From Prinsepia uniflora (lineage: Eukaryota > Streptophyta > Magnoliopsida > Rosales > Rosaceae): DNA of 64,000 bases. A program made the translations under genes and the position numbers. Location: contig CM064866.1 of NCBI GenBank assembly GCA_032719365.1, positions 10,459,781 to 10,523,780 of the forward strand, read 5' to 3'. Shown here in pieces: positions 35,527 to 46,030 of this stretch; positions within the stretch are counted from its first letter, which is position 1; every line of letters starts with the position of its first letter. A model generated the notes under the pieces. The model was not told the DNA's origin. It made no database searches and saw nothing but the letters and a program-made list of their open reading frames with translations.

Positions 35527-35539
35527 TTAGTATTAGAGC
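35527..35539 (+). other. Element F decayed primer-binding site
   Basis: TTAGTATTAGAGC, two changes from TTGGTATCAGAGC, at the expected distance from the LTR end. Confidence 0.8.
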
Positions 35540-35571
35540 AAGGTTGGTACTGAATTGTGTTTTCCAATGTC

Positions 35572-36054
35572 ATGTATCCGAGACTCGAGCCATGTGCACG
35601 ACCTAGTAATGAGACGTACATGTAATGCAAGATAAACTTAGCATTGGAACGAACTTTTAATTATTGGGTCGGATATTGAATAACTTATTGGGTTTAGATA
35701 GTGAGCAAGCCTAAATGCTAGGGCCATAGCATTTACGAGCAAGTTGGACCCAAATAAAATATATGAGTGAGTTCCTCGGTTAGAGTGAGTATTTGAGGTC
35801 CTGAAAAGACAAAATAACCTCTATAGGATGTGATACGCATAATGACGTCCCTGCTTCCAAGCATTGAGACTTTCTCCATTAGAATGAGTGATAAATTCGA
35901 CTCACCTTGTGACTTTAAACATAGGCAGATGGAGGGGTACTTCGACCAAAAATTGTCTTTTGTGGTCCTAGCTCCTACTTTGGTCGAATTGGGACCTTCA
36001 TTGGGCCCTATTTTCTACCAATCTTCATCCGCACAAAATTACCAACATGCTTAC
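35572..36054 (+). pseudogene. Remnant of element F gag and leader
   Basis: The ATG at 35572 opens MYPRLEPCARP, matching the gag start of A (MPPRREPPPRP), then meets a stop after 18 codons. The remainder up to solo LTR G has short open frames (longest 85 aa, 35830-36087) without a recognisable domain. It is presumably decayed gag; the family assignment rests on the first residues and the adjoining PBS. Confidence 0.55.
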
Positions 36055-38940
36055 TGTCAGGGCCCACCCCTAATCCCCCAGGATTAGGGACTAAACCCTG
36101 CTCCCGTCTGACAACCCAAAAACGAAAGACCGAAACAACCTCACGAATACCACAATTTACATTGTCAAACGCAGGAGAAATTAAAACATCCCAGAGTCAG
36201 CAGTTACATAGAGCATAGTACCAAATTAAGAAAATTAAACCCGATACACAGAGTACACGCACAACGGAAAATCGGAAACACTCCGGGAAAACTCTCGAGT
36301 ACTCTAGGCCTCCGACGCTGCCTCAACGTCAACCCCCGCGCTAGCTCCACGACCTGGATGGCAATTAAAACCAGCAAATGTGAGTGGACCATAAAGAATA
36401 AAAGTTTCAAAAACCATTTTATAACAACCCAGGGTTTGGCCCTCCGTTTTAAAAACATACATGCATAACCCATTTTCGAAAACAGTTATAATCACATAAG
36501 AATCATCGTAAAAACAGTTATAGAAATCACGTCAGAAGCATCATAAAACCATATCATAAAGCATAAATACCAAGCAATCATTATCCGATCAAACCTGCTG
36601 GACCTATCTGAGTCTTTAAACTCCCGAGTCTTTAAACTCAATCCAGGCCTCAATAATCTGAGTCTTTAAACTCAACAGGCCTACGGGGGAAATATCAATA
36701 TATCCGAGTCTTTAAACTCCCGAGTCTTTAAACCCAATCCGGGTCTTTAAACCCAATCCGGGCCCGTCCCTCGTCAATCACAATATCCGGGTCTTTAAAC
36801 CCAATAACCAGATCCAGTAAATCCAATCACAACCATTTGAAAACCATTTCTAAATCCATATCCAAACCCGAATCCGAAACCACTGGTCCGAAACCCTTCC
36901 GGCATCCAGAACCGTCATTCCGAACCCAAATCCGGAAATCCACTTTTCAACTTTATAACCAAATTTCGCTTTCCGAAATCCGATTCTAAAACCGAAAACC
37001 TTGATCACCAAAATCATGTTCCAAAATCCCCTTATAATCGTTGAAAACCCTTTATCGTTTGAAATCCCAAAACCATAGCATTATAAGCAGAAATCAAGTC
37101 TTTCTCGTAAAACGTGCCAAATACGTAATTTCCCGAAAAACGTGCAATTAAGTAAAACAGTTATAGCATATTCAGAAAACATGAAATCACATATAAAACC
37201 GTAAAACAAGTTATTAAAAGCAGTTATGCATGCTCAGTTATAGAGAAGGGGTCCACTCACAGATACCGGGCACGTCACTCGCGTCCCGAACGTCCTGCAA
37301 GTTCCTCGACCTCCTCGGGGATTCCCGATCCTGTCAACAGTCACCAAAACACGTCACTAACACGTCCACCAAGGTTCTCCTAATTCCCCACAAAAATCCC
37401 CGGGTTCTAAACGTAATGAACCGAGACCTTAAACCTTTGACCTCGCGGAACTAACCCAAAACAATGTCCGTTTAACCCAAAACCTGTCTCAAAAGATTCG
37501 TTATAACCTTTAGACTCAAAACCATGTTGGAAGGTTCCTCAGATTCCTCCCCACGCGCCCTCACGCGCAGCCCAAAGTGGCTGCGCGTGGGCTTCACGCG
37601 CCTGCTACAGTGCCATCGTCAACCTCTGTCAGCCGGTTCAAATCGGGCTGGCTGAATCGAACCGGCGTGACCGGTTCTCCGCCGTCCGTCCACCATTTTC
37701 TTCCCTCTTTCCACCATTCTCTTCATCCTCTTCCCAACAATCTATTCCCCTCAACCAAACACTACAATCCTACCTCTAACCCGTCGTCCCAAACTCGAAC
37801 CCGTAACCTCCCAAAACTCTGTTCCTCAATCCGACCACCCGTACACTTCCCCTTCACGGCTTCACAACCAGAAGATTCCTAGGGACTCACTGAGTCAACT
37901 AGCACTCACTAGACCCCTCGACTCGACCCCAAACTTCACGACTCAACGTCTGAACCTAAACTAGAAAACAGAGCATTTAAAGGAAATTATGGAATTACCT
38001 GTGCTCAGGGCACCGCCGTGAGCTCCACCGTGCCAACACGACTCCTCTAGTCCTCCTCCGTCCTCTGGACACCACCACCAACCTCGATTGACCAAGCACG
38101 GTTGCACCACCACCGAACACCCTCTCTGTTTCCCTGAGAACTCACCCCTCACCTCACACCAGTTTTCCTCACAAAACTCTCACTCCAACTCACTCATCAG
38201 TTCTCCCTTCATCTCTGTTCACTCTCACCAGATCACAACATCTCACACACTCCCTTCACCTGATCGATTTCCCTCTCAAACCTCACTCTGTTTTCTCTCG
38301 AATGCACGACTACACAGCCCAAATAATTGGAACCGTGCGCACGCCTAGAACCCACTAGACATAGGGCACGTGTCACCATCCCAAGAGCCAAACTCAAAAT
38401 ATCCCAATCTCCACTGTACACTTGGCCTTATCTGATTGGCCCAATTCCCAAGACACGGAAAGACCAAAATACCCCTAATGTCCAAATTACGATTCTACCC
38501 TTCTCCGTTCTAGACCCCTATCTCACTCGCCCAACGTCCGATGGAGGCATGCCGCCTGTCGTTGAACTCAGGACGACGAAATCTACCTAACGGTCCTCGG
38601 TCCACGTGTAAAAACCCGATTGTACGAAAAGTCAACTTTTCCCCCTATTTTAACCAAATTATGGTAATGCCCTCAACCTTCCGAACATCATAACTTCCTC
38701 CTCGGATGTCGGAATTGGACGTGCCACCTGTCTACGGACTCGTGACGTCCCGTACTACGTCATGGTCACCGGTCAATGTCTGATTGACCGCCCGAACTAA
38801 AAGTCAACAATTTTCCCACACTAGGGGCAAAATTGTCATTCTACGCTAATGGCCAAAAGTAACCAACTAAACACCAATTAGACTCACTAATCCATTACTA
38901 ATCACTTTACTAATCCCGGCTCTCGGGACGGGTCGTTACA
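36055..38940 (-). mobile_element. Element G: gypsy solo LTR
   Basis: A 2,886-bp minus-strand LTR from TGTCAGGGCCC to GGGTCGTTACA, with perfect TSD CTTAC (36050-36054 and 38941-38945). Same family as C and E. Core motifs on the plus strand: CTGGATGGC 36354-36362, GTGAGTGGAC 36380-36389, GGCCCTCCG 36438-36446, GTCCACTCAC 37251-37260. GAGT/GGGT array at about 36609-36805; CGCG palindrome at about 37552-37602. Confidence 0.94.
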
Positions 38941-38945
38941 CTTAC

Positions 38946-39360
38946 TCATTAGATGTCACATAGATTCCAAGTATGCGCTCTAAATACGGTTTGGCAGTTC
39001 GTCAGTCAATTGGTGCAACATCTTTGACGTTACTACTATTCGTGGTGCACTTTAATGAAAATTTCATTCCTCGTGCATTTAAGGTAAAAAAAAAAACCAA
39101 ATATTTATTCACTCTTTTCTACTAGTAATTTGACCTTAAGGCTAAGGTTGAGGAGATTTGAAAACCCCATGTAATAAAAAAAATTTAAAAGTTTAATAAA
39201 ATCATAAATAAAATTTAGGGAAATTAATGAAAATACGTAGTTTGGCAAAAATGTATTTAATAGGGGCCTTTAAAATATTTTTACAAATCTACACACTATA
39301 TAAGTGTTATCGTAACCCCTTTCATCTTAGAGAAGAGATGAGAAAACTAAGCTCCCACTG
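38946..39360. other. AT-rich DNA, no gene seen
   Basis: Begins as the continuation of element F's interior or its host and becomes AT-rich with an A run near 39090. No open frame with a known domain and no LTR end was found. Where F finishes cannot be placed. Confidence 0.5.
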
Positions 39361-39367
39361 TGGTTGG

Positions 39368-40195
39368 TTCTTTTCCTCCCAAATTCTTGCTACCTAGACC
39401 AGCTCATCGTCTTCATTTTGCTCTCATCATCTTTATTTCACTCATCATCTTCCTTTCGCTCTCAGCATCTTCATTTCACGCTCATCATCTTTATTTTGCT
39501 CTCATCATCTTCATTTTGCTCATTATCTTCATTTCGCTTATCATTTTAAATTCATACCTCATCTTTTTATGTCTCTAATTTTTGTCCTAATCATTATTTT
39601 GGGTGTTTTGTATTTGGTGAATTTGTTTAAATATGTGTTGGACAATCCAAAAATTAAAGCAAATAACCAAATGGGGAATGAGGAAGATGAATTTGCAGGT
39701 CTGATGTTGGGAAGATGATGCTGGGTTGAAAGCCATAAAAGTCATTTTCGAATCTACAAATCTGATATGAGAATATACCTGGTCTAATAGTGTCCCAATA
39801 ATACAGTAGTCTGATAGTGTCATTATAGTCTGATACTGTCATCATAGTTTAGACAGTTTCAATTTCTTTTATTTGTGAAATTAATGTGTTTAAGTCCTCA
39901 TTATGATATAGCAGTATATGTTGGCAATTTCCAATCATATTTAGTACATTCACAGTTGAGCGCAGATTTTCCAAGGTGGAAGCACTGAAGAAGGAGATTG
40001 AGGCTAAAAAAAAGGTTGTTGAGGATTCATGATTAAGACAAAAATTATAGAAATAAAATATTAGAGGCATACAAAGAAAGCAATGAGAATATGTGAGCTA
40101 TGAGAAACTGAGAGCGATGAGAAGATGGGGGATGTGAGAAGATGAGAGCGAAATGAAGATAATGAGCTGGTCTAAGTAGCTTGGGAGGAAAAATA
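39368..40195. repeat. Imperfect inverted repeat with degenerate CATCTTCATTT repeats
   Basis: The left arm (about 39368-39595) and the reverse complement of the right arm (about 40035-40195) share TTCCTCCCAA, CTAGACCAGCTCAT, repeated CTCATCATCTTCATTT-like units and TCTAATTTTTGTC. The spacer is about 440 bp. This fits a foldback element or old MITE, but no flanking duplication was found. The proteins in this range are just translations of the low-complexity repeat. Confidence 0.6.
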
Positions 40196-40205
40196 AAAAA
40201 GGAGT

Positions 40206-40389
40206 TGGGTTGTTGCAATGAGGAAGAAGAATAGAGGTGAAAAAGGTAGGCACGATTTGGAGAAAAAGGTAGTCGCGATCTCGTTCTCAATAATTATTGG
40301 GTTGTTGCGATGAGGAAGAAGAATGGAGAAGAAGAAGTTAGTTCCAATTTGGAGAAGAAGGTAGCTGCGGTTTCGTTCTTGGTGGGTAT
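40206..40389. repeat. Tandem duplication, two units of 92 bp
   Basis: Units 40206-40297 and 40298-40389 both start GGGTTGTTGC(A/G)ATGAGG and end in ATT after a TCGTTCT stretch. They are diverged by roughly a quarter of positions. Adjacent to the right arm of the inverted repeat. Confidence 0.7.
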
Positions 40390-40531
40390 TAGGTTGTTGT
40401 GAGGATTGGGTGCTGGGTTTTTGTGAATGGGAAGTCGATGAACTAAACTGGGGCTTTGTGCTCATCGCTTCCGTGGTGCGAGAATTTAGTTTTTGTTTTC
40501 TTTATTCTTTTGTGTTTTCTTTTTTCCGTTT

Positions 40532-40630
40532 AATGATTTTCCTTGCCACATTCTCATCAATCTTGTGGCCGCGGTCGATGTATTTCATGGCGATGAGGTC
40601 TTTGGTCTCTTTGTTTCTGTATAGAAGCTC
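40532..40630 (-). pseudogene. SnRK2-type protein kinase N-lobe fragment
   Basis: The minus strand gives 33 residues including NKETKDLIAMKYIDRG and HKIDENVARKII. These match the conserved SnRK2 (SNF1-related kinase 2) stretch around the catalytic lysine (A-M-K-Y-I) and the following K-I-D-E-N helix. Neither the glycine loop upstream nor the N-H-R-S-L-R-H-P stretch downstream is present in frame; the sequence turns into A-rich non-coding DNA. Too short to be functional, so probably a captured or decayed exon piece. Assigned from memory of the family motif. Confidence 0.6.
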
Positions 40631-40763
40631 GAATTGAGCTACTCACCTCGGATGCCGAAAGATTTGAGCATTCAATTCATGGATGTCCAAGCTCGGAAAG
40701 CATACAAAAACAGAGTAATTAAATCGTTGAACAAACCCAAAAGCCTAGAATCAAGAGCAGGCG

Positions 40764-40786
40764 CGAGAGAGAGAGAGAGAGAGAGA
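40764..40786. repeat. (GA)n microsatellite
   Basis: A run of GA dinucleotides, about 11 units. Confidence 0.9.
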
Positions 40787-41136
40787 TTGATTATGTTGGA
40801 TTTGATTTGAGAATTGAGAATTAATTAGGAAATTGATTATAGGGTTTTATGTAGTTTGTTCATATATTTTTTTGGTAGTCAAAATTTCAGATTAAATGAA
40901 ATTGGTAAAATTGTGTGCAGCCATCTCACCAAAAAATTGTGTGCGATAGTTGTAAGTAGAGCATCCACAGTTAAATTTTCTCTTATTTTTGAGCTATTCG
41001 GATTCTAAAGTTTCGAATGTGTAAAAATATACATTCTATTTACATAATATATTAGACATTTTTTTATCGTCAATTCATCAAAATTGATAACCTATTATGA
41101 GAAGTATACCTCTCTAATATTGAATCGCCTTAGAAA

Positions 41137-41262
41137 GTGAAAAGTATAACAAGGACGGTAAATAAATTGAGGGGTTTCTTTCACTCTATTGTATTATTTC
41201 ATGCTTTCAGAGGGACTAATTTTATTGCGGATGTGTTGACTTATCAAGCATATGTATATAAT
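41137..41262 (+). pseudogene. Possible RNase H-like C-terminal fragment
   Basis: The plus strand encodes FHAFRGTNFIADVLT, which fits the end of plant RNase H-like domains (pattern h-x-x-R-x-x-N-x-x-A-D-x-L). No start of the domain lies upstream and the reading continues into AT-rich DNA. A weak call; it might be chance. Confidence 0.35.
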
Positions 41263-41385
41263 TTTCATACTGTTTTCACGTCTATTGAAACACACAAAAA
41301 ACGAAAAATAAGCGTATCCTACATTTTTTCTTTTAGGGAAAAAAAATGTATCCTACAAAAGGCCATCCGACTAAAAATAAATTAG

Positions 41386-41794
41386 TAGGAAAGGTGCTAG
41401 CATGTGCTGTGGATCTATTTGTATTCTTGCCATTATTTGATAGAAGTCTCGAATTTGACTTTCAAATCACGGAATACATATATTTGTTATCTTCATATTT
41501 CTAGTTCCAAGTAGCCTTTATCATTTGGCTAAAAAATCTATAGGCTTGTGGGTACCCAGTAATATGAGAAAACGATTGTGAAAAAAGATATCCTAGTACG
41601 CCAAACTATTGCATGCTTATTATACCATTTTTCTCCACAGAAGGCATCATTAATTTAACAAAAAATCAAACTTTTGATATCAATATCAATATTTACGACA
41701 ATATAATGATAACATGTCTCTAACAATGATATCCACGTATTACCAACAACATATACACATTTCAATACTTAAAGGTCTAATTAGTCAATACTTA
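41386..41794. other. AT-rich 3' flank of the TNL pseudogene
   Basis: No coding or structural feature recognised. Confidence 0.5.
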
Positions 41795-41856
41795 TTATCT
41801 AACGGACTGCATATTTCTCTCATCAATATCAACCTCATGCTTAAATAAGAAATGAT

Positions 41857-42510
41857 TCAAATGAAAGGAGCCCCTGGCTGGAATAAAAAAATCACCATAA
41901 GCTGGATTCTCGTGGCTCCTTCTGAATTGTGCTTGATGAGTTTGATACCGATGATTACAGAGAAAGTATTTGCCTCTCCACATTTCGTAATTAGACGCTG
42001 ACACCGACGCATGTCCAGCAACAACACATTCTTCCTCCAAGAAGGTGTTTCTTGTTGCATTCTTGTATCTTCACAATTTTCGTCTTTCTCATACACAATT
42101 TGGACTCCAAACTCCTTTGTCCACAGACCACACTTAACCGAAACACGAATCTCTTCTCCACTTTCCAGTTCATTGTCTCCGAACACCCAATGACTTAGCC
42201 ATAACATGTCTTCGTTTTCTTTGGGGAGACCCATTGTGAGAGGGGAATAGGTCCACATTCGACCCTTGGTCTCATTACTCACTTTAAGAAAGTGCTCACC
42301 AGCTGTATGCACTCCGCCCTTTTGGGGGCGCTGTGCATAAACAACACATGTGTTTAATCCTCGGATCTTGATATTAAGATGTGACGGCACAAGAATAGAC
42401 AACAAGGAGTTACCCATGCTTCTGTAGGTGAACCAGTCCGGAATCTTGCTTCAATGGAGGAAAATGCTAATTATGCCACATTCATTCAGTACCTGTTTCA
42501 TGGATATACA
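41857..42510 (-). pseudogene. TNL resistance gene: C-JID (post-LRR) exon, broken
   Basis: The minus strand encodes the C-terminal jelly-roll Ig-like domain that follows the LRRs in TNL immune receptors. Seen in order: IPDWFTYRSMGNSLL, then KIRGLNTCVVYA, then WLSHWVFGDNELESGEEI. The exon seems to begin near 42505 (KQVLNECGIISIFLH) but has an in-frame TGA at 42451-42453 just before the IPDWF motif. A second reading frame (41795-42040) looks like the better continuation at the C-terminal end (PAYGDFF), which suggests a further frameshift near 41950. The domain takes part in recognition and oligomerisation in known TNLs; this copy cannot be translated intact. Confidence 0.85.
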
Positions 42511-42899
42511 GTACATATTCAACAATTACAAGCTATCAGTTAGGTTTTTGGGGAGTGGGAGATCTTGTCAATAGCTTTAGGGTGTAGTGGTATTTCTCTG
42601 CACCTATCACAAATTCAATCTGATACTTGGAGTTCATTAATAAATTAAACCTGATTGTCATATTGAATTTTGATTTTGTATAACTAGCTACAAAAGCTAA
42701 TGTTTGTGTGAGCGGGCGTGTACATATATGCAGAAGCACTCAAATGCCAACCAGTAAACGCCATATTACATCGCCAACATCTATATTATGGAGCCAACTG
42801 TTTGATGCTTGAGCGCTCGTCTGTATGCATATACATATAGATCTCTGTGTGTGTATATAATAATAATATATACAGCATACTATTGAGAGAACTAGGAAG

Positions 42900-43789
42900 A
42901 ACCTGGACGGGACACTTCTTGGTTGTGTTTGTCAGGTAATTGATCATTTCGACCTCAGTGCTTCCGGCTACTTCCAAGTTGAACAAGCCCATGTCTTTGA
43001 TAATTTCTATGTCAGCTTTCGTCAATGGTTTTATGTTGAACAAGCAACCAACTTCTTGCAATCGCACAGATTTTTGGACAATGATTTGAAAGTATTTGGC
43101 AAGTTTGTTATTCTTTTCAATGAAGTACAACCACCTGCTTCCAATGTCTTCAAACTCGGTGGAAGCTCTGGAAGTGTTTCGAGTCTTGAGCAATGTTCCA
43201 CCAACAAAGTTTGGAGCATAACGAGATCGTTCAATTCCTCCGGTAGGCTCAGAAATGGGTTTCTACTTATATCCAAAGACTTCAACGACGTTAAGACACC
43301 AAGATCACTAGGAATCCCCGATAGATTGCAATGAGCAAGGCTCAAGCTTTGTAAAGAATGCGGCAAACTTTTGAATGAGAAACTGGTCAGTTCAAGATTT
43401 TTTCTCGGTAATACCCGAGTCACGATTGATTTCCATAACTTTTCTGATAACAGACCGAGTCACCTGTGGAGTGTTCTTCATTTTCGGCATTCATATCCGA
43501 GTGAAGCCCAAGCTTTGAGCAACCCGAGAGAATGAGCTCCTGGAGAGATCCCAACCTACTAATACTTGTTGGAAGCTTTATGAATGCCGAATATGAATGA
43601 CCGAATTTGACAGTCTCTTAAATTCAAGCAAACAAGTTTCTCTAAGTCTCCAATGGACTCATCAACCTCAACCAAATTTATGCAATCTTTGATAACTAAC
43701 CTTTCAAGGTTAGGTAGTCCGGAGAAGTCGGGGCTTGTCGTTAGGCCATGTGAATAACCGAGATTAAGGATTTTCACTCTCGGAAGAAG
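42900..43789 (-). pseudogene. TNL resistance gene: LRR exon with frameshifts
   Basis: Leucine-rich repeats on the minus strand: LLPRVKILNLGYSHGL, LPNLERLVIKDCINL, LGSLQELILSGCSKL, SLQSLSLAHCNLSGI, LTSLKSLDISRNPF and on to FNIKPLTKADIEIIKD. The splice acceptor CAG is at 43790-43792 and a probable donor follows KCPVQ near 42905. Three frame changes break it: near 43590 (before KLPTSIS), near 43450 (before LLSEKLW) and near 43040 (inside CDCKKLV). Each time the expected LRR sequence goes on in another frame. LRRs would set recognition specificity in a working receptor. Confidence 0.88.
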
Positions 43790-43846
43790 CTGTTTAATAA
43801 TAAAGAGAACTAATTAGGCTTTTCACTATTGATATAAGACTTATCT

Positions 43847-43879
<33 letters not shown>

Positions 43880-43893
43880 TAAACATACAATAC
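43790..43893 (-). other. Intron of the TNL pseudogene with (GA)n run
   Basis: Between AAG|GTATTG (donor at 43893) and CAG|CTTC (acceptor). A GA/CT microsatellite lies at about 43847-43880. Confidence 0.7.
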
Positions 43894-44307
43894 CTTGGCT
43901 CCCTTCCAAGCATGTTGTAGGCTGCTATTTCGCAAGTCTAGAACAACAAGATTTTCCAAGAAAAAATTGGCTGGTAGTGATTTTAAAGGGCATCCTCGCC
44001 GGCCAGGACAATCATGTCAAATTCTTTGGAAAACCTTCAAAGCTTCCATTGATGCTTATATTATTAAGCAGGAGAAGCCCAAGATTATTCATCCTTGTAA
44101 ATACCGGTGTTTTAAACTCCCACCTCATTTGATGCTGTAGCTGGATTCCTTGAGGAGAAGTTAGTAGCAATTGATTTCCAAGCAAAGAAATCAAGTCGAC
44201 GGCGTCTTGAAAAGTCTCCATTGTAATCTTCAATATGGCATCGTTTTCTGTTGCTTCCACCAAATATTGTGTTGCAAGACTCGTCTTCCATCAACATAGG
44301 AAGGTTG
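43894..44307 (-). pseudogene. TNL resistance gene: first LRR exon, 3' part
   Basis: The minus strand continues the exon begun at 61496, cut here by the copia complex. It holds PMLMEDESCNTIFGG, RLDFFAWKSIA, FTRMNNLGLLLLNN, GSFEGFPKNL, then CPLKSLPANFFLENLVVLDL and SSLQHAWKG. Breaks: a frame change near 44225-44115 (ASNEVG to FKTPVFTRM), an in-frame TGA after KNLT near 44010 and a frame change directly after it. GGTTG at 44303-44307 is the target-site duplication of the copia complex. Confidence 0.88.
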
Positions 44308-44691
44308 TGTTAGCAGGCTAAGAAGAATTTCAGTGAAGTCAATGTGATCTGTGGTGCATCTGCATCTATCCTCATAGTCCTGCGTTACAGTTGATAATCC
44401 CAGATACAATCTGTTATAGTTAGTTAGAAGCATGAGCTGTCAAGTCTAGATTGTTAGTACAGTTAGTCACTAAGTCTTCAAGCAATGCTTGTATGCAATA
44501 GGTGTGTAGTACGTTCCATATTTAACCTGTAAAACAGTACAGTAGAGTAAGATTGTGTTGTATTGAAATCAAGTAAATCAATCAAGTGAAATACATCTAA
44601 GTTCAGCTCTCCTTCTTTCTCTTCGTGTTCTTCATTCTTCCTAGTCTTTTCTTTCTTCTGTTTTTCAACCTTCTTGCCTGATTACCAAACA
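44308..44691 (+). repeat. Copia 5' LTR
   Basis: 384 bp, TGTTAGCAGGCTAAG to GATTACCAAACA. Short LTR typical of copia elements. Differs from the 3' LTR at about 44490 (TATGCAAT against TATACAAT) and about 44522 (CATATTTAAC against CATATATAAC). Confidence 0.93.
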
Positions 44692-44923
44692 TGGTATCAG
44701 AGCGGGGTTATCTCACGTGATTGGCTTAACCGTCACACGTGTCACACGTACCCAATCAAATCTTCACGTGATAGGCTGGAAAATCCACCACACGTGAGGG
44801 AGCGTGTTGAGATGTGAGGAAAATGTCCCACATCGGAAAAGCACAACTACAATTTGTGCCTTATAAGATCTTGGGCTACTACTCCCCCCATCGCCAATTG
44901 GTGTTAGGGTGGAACCTCAATTT
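44692..44923 (+). other. PBS and TRIM-like leader
   Basis: TGGTATCAGAGC (44692-44703) directly abuts the LTR. About 105 bp later comes a polypurine-like GAGGGAGCG, immediately followed by TGTTGAGATGTG and CCCACATCGG. That is the layout of a TRIM: PBS, tiny interior, polypurine tract, start of the 3' LTR. The stretch ends at GGAACCTCAATTT where the inverted copia copy begins. It could instead be an ordinary leader of this copia family that happens to hold such motifs. Confidence 0.6.
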
Positions 44924-45261
44924 ACTAGGAAGAATGAAGAACACAAAGAGAAAGAAGGAGAGCTGAACTTAGATGTATTTCACTTGATTGATTTACTTGA
45001 TTTCAATACAACACAATCTTACTCTACTGTATTGTTTTACAGGTTATATATGGAACGTACTACACACCTATTGCATACAAGCATTGCTTGAAGACTTAGT
45101 GACTAACTGTACTAACAATCTAGACTTGACAGCTCATGCTTCTAACTAACTATAACAGATTGTATCTGGGATTATCAACTGTAACGCAGGACTATGAGGA
45201 TAGATGCAGATGCACCACAGATCACATTGACTTCACTGAAATTCTTCTTAGCCTGCTAACA
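44924..45261 (-). repeat. Truncated copia LTR, minus strand
   Basis: 338 bp matching the copia LTR in reverse and lacking about 46 bp at its 3' end. It agrees with the 5' LTR at one of the two variable sites and with the 3' LTR at the other. Confidence 0.9.
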
Positions 45262-46030
45262 TCCCCCCGCAAGGTGATGAAGAAGAGGCTTCGAGCATCA
45301 GGTTGGAGGAATGAAGATAGAATAGGTCATCAGGCAGTGCTTTGGTGAAAATGTCTGCAATCTGATCTCCTGAGGCAATGTGCTGAACATTCAGGTCTCC
45401 TCGAATCACTTTTTCCCGCACAAAGTGATAGTCAATCTCAATGTGTTTTGCACGAGAGTGAAAAATGGGATTAGCACATAGGCTGGCAGCAGAAGTACTA
45501 TCACAATAGATTAGAGGAGGTTTAAGGAGGGGAATATGTAAAGCACATAAGAGTTGCCTGATCCATGATACCTCAGCAGCTGTAATAGCCAATGCACGGT
45601 ACTCAGACTCAGTACTAGACCGTGAGACTGTGGTCTGTTTCTTGGACACCCAGGAGATCGGATTCTCCCCAAGAAAGACAACTATACCTGTGGTAGAACG
45701 CCTATCATTAGGATCACCCACCCAGTCTGCATCAGTGTAGGCTATTAGATCCAGAGAACCAGATTTGAAGGTGATACCATGGTGAGGAGTACCCTTAAGA
45801 TATCTCAAGATACGTTTGACAGCCATGAAGTGAGATTCTGAGGGAGTGTGCATATACTGACACACTTGATTCACAGAGAAGACGATATCAGGTCTTGTGA
45901 AAGTCAGATACTGCAGGGCCCCTACAATGCTTCGATAGTTGGTAGGATTGGAATACAGTGGACCAGCATCTTTCTTCAATCTAGAACCAGGAACACTTGG
46001 TGTTTCCACAGCTGAACTGTCAAGCATTGA
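45248..46030 (-). pseudogene. Copia Pol C-terminal part (RNase H), inverted copy
   Basis: The minus strand encodes the end of RT and the whole copia RNase H: LTFTRPDIVFSVNQVCQYMH, YTDADWVGDPNDRRSTTG, SRSSTESEYRAL, YCDSTSAASLCANP, HIEIDYHFVREKV and DIFTKALP. It differs from the plus copy by only a few residues. The stop falls in the LTR as in the plus copy. Cut upstream by element H at the ATTGA duplication. Confidence 0.92.

Noticed and set aside
39360..39578. Possible membrane protein rich in I, L, F and S
   Set aside because: It translates a CATCTTCATTT-type repeat, and two frames look alike.
2..41262. The two RNase H-like fragments as halves of one gene split by the nest
   Set aside because: They lie on opposite strands and in the wrong order for one split domain.
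43056..43334. Plus-strand 92-aa frame opposite the LRR exon
   Set aside because: Shadow of the minus-strand TNL sequence.
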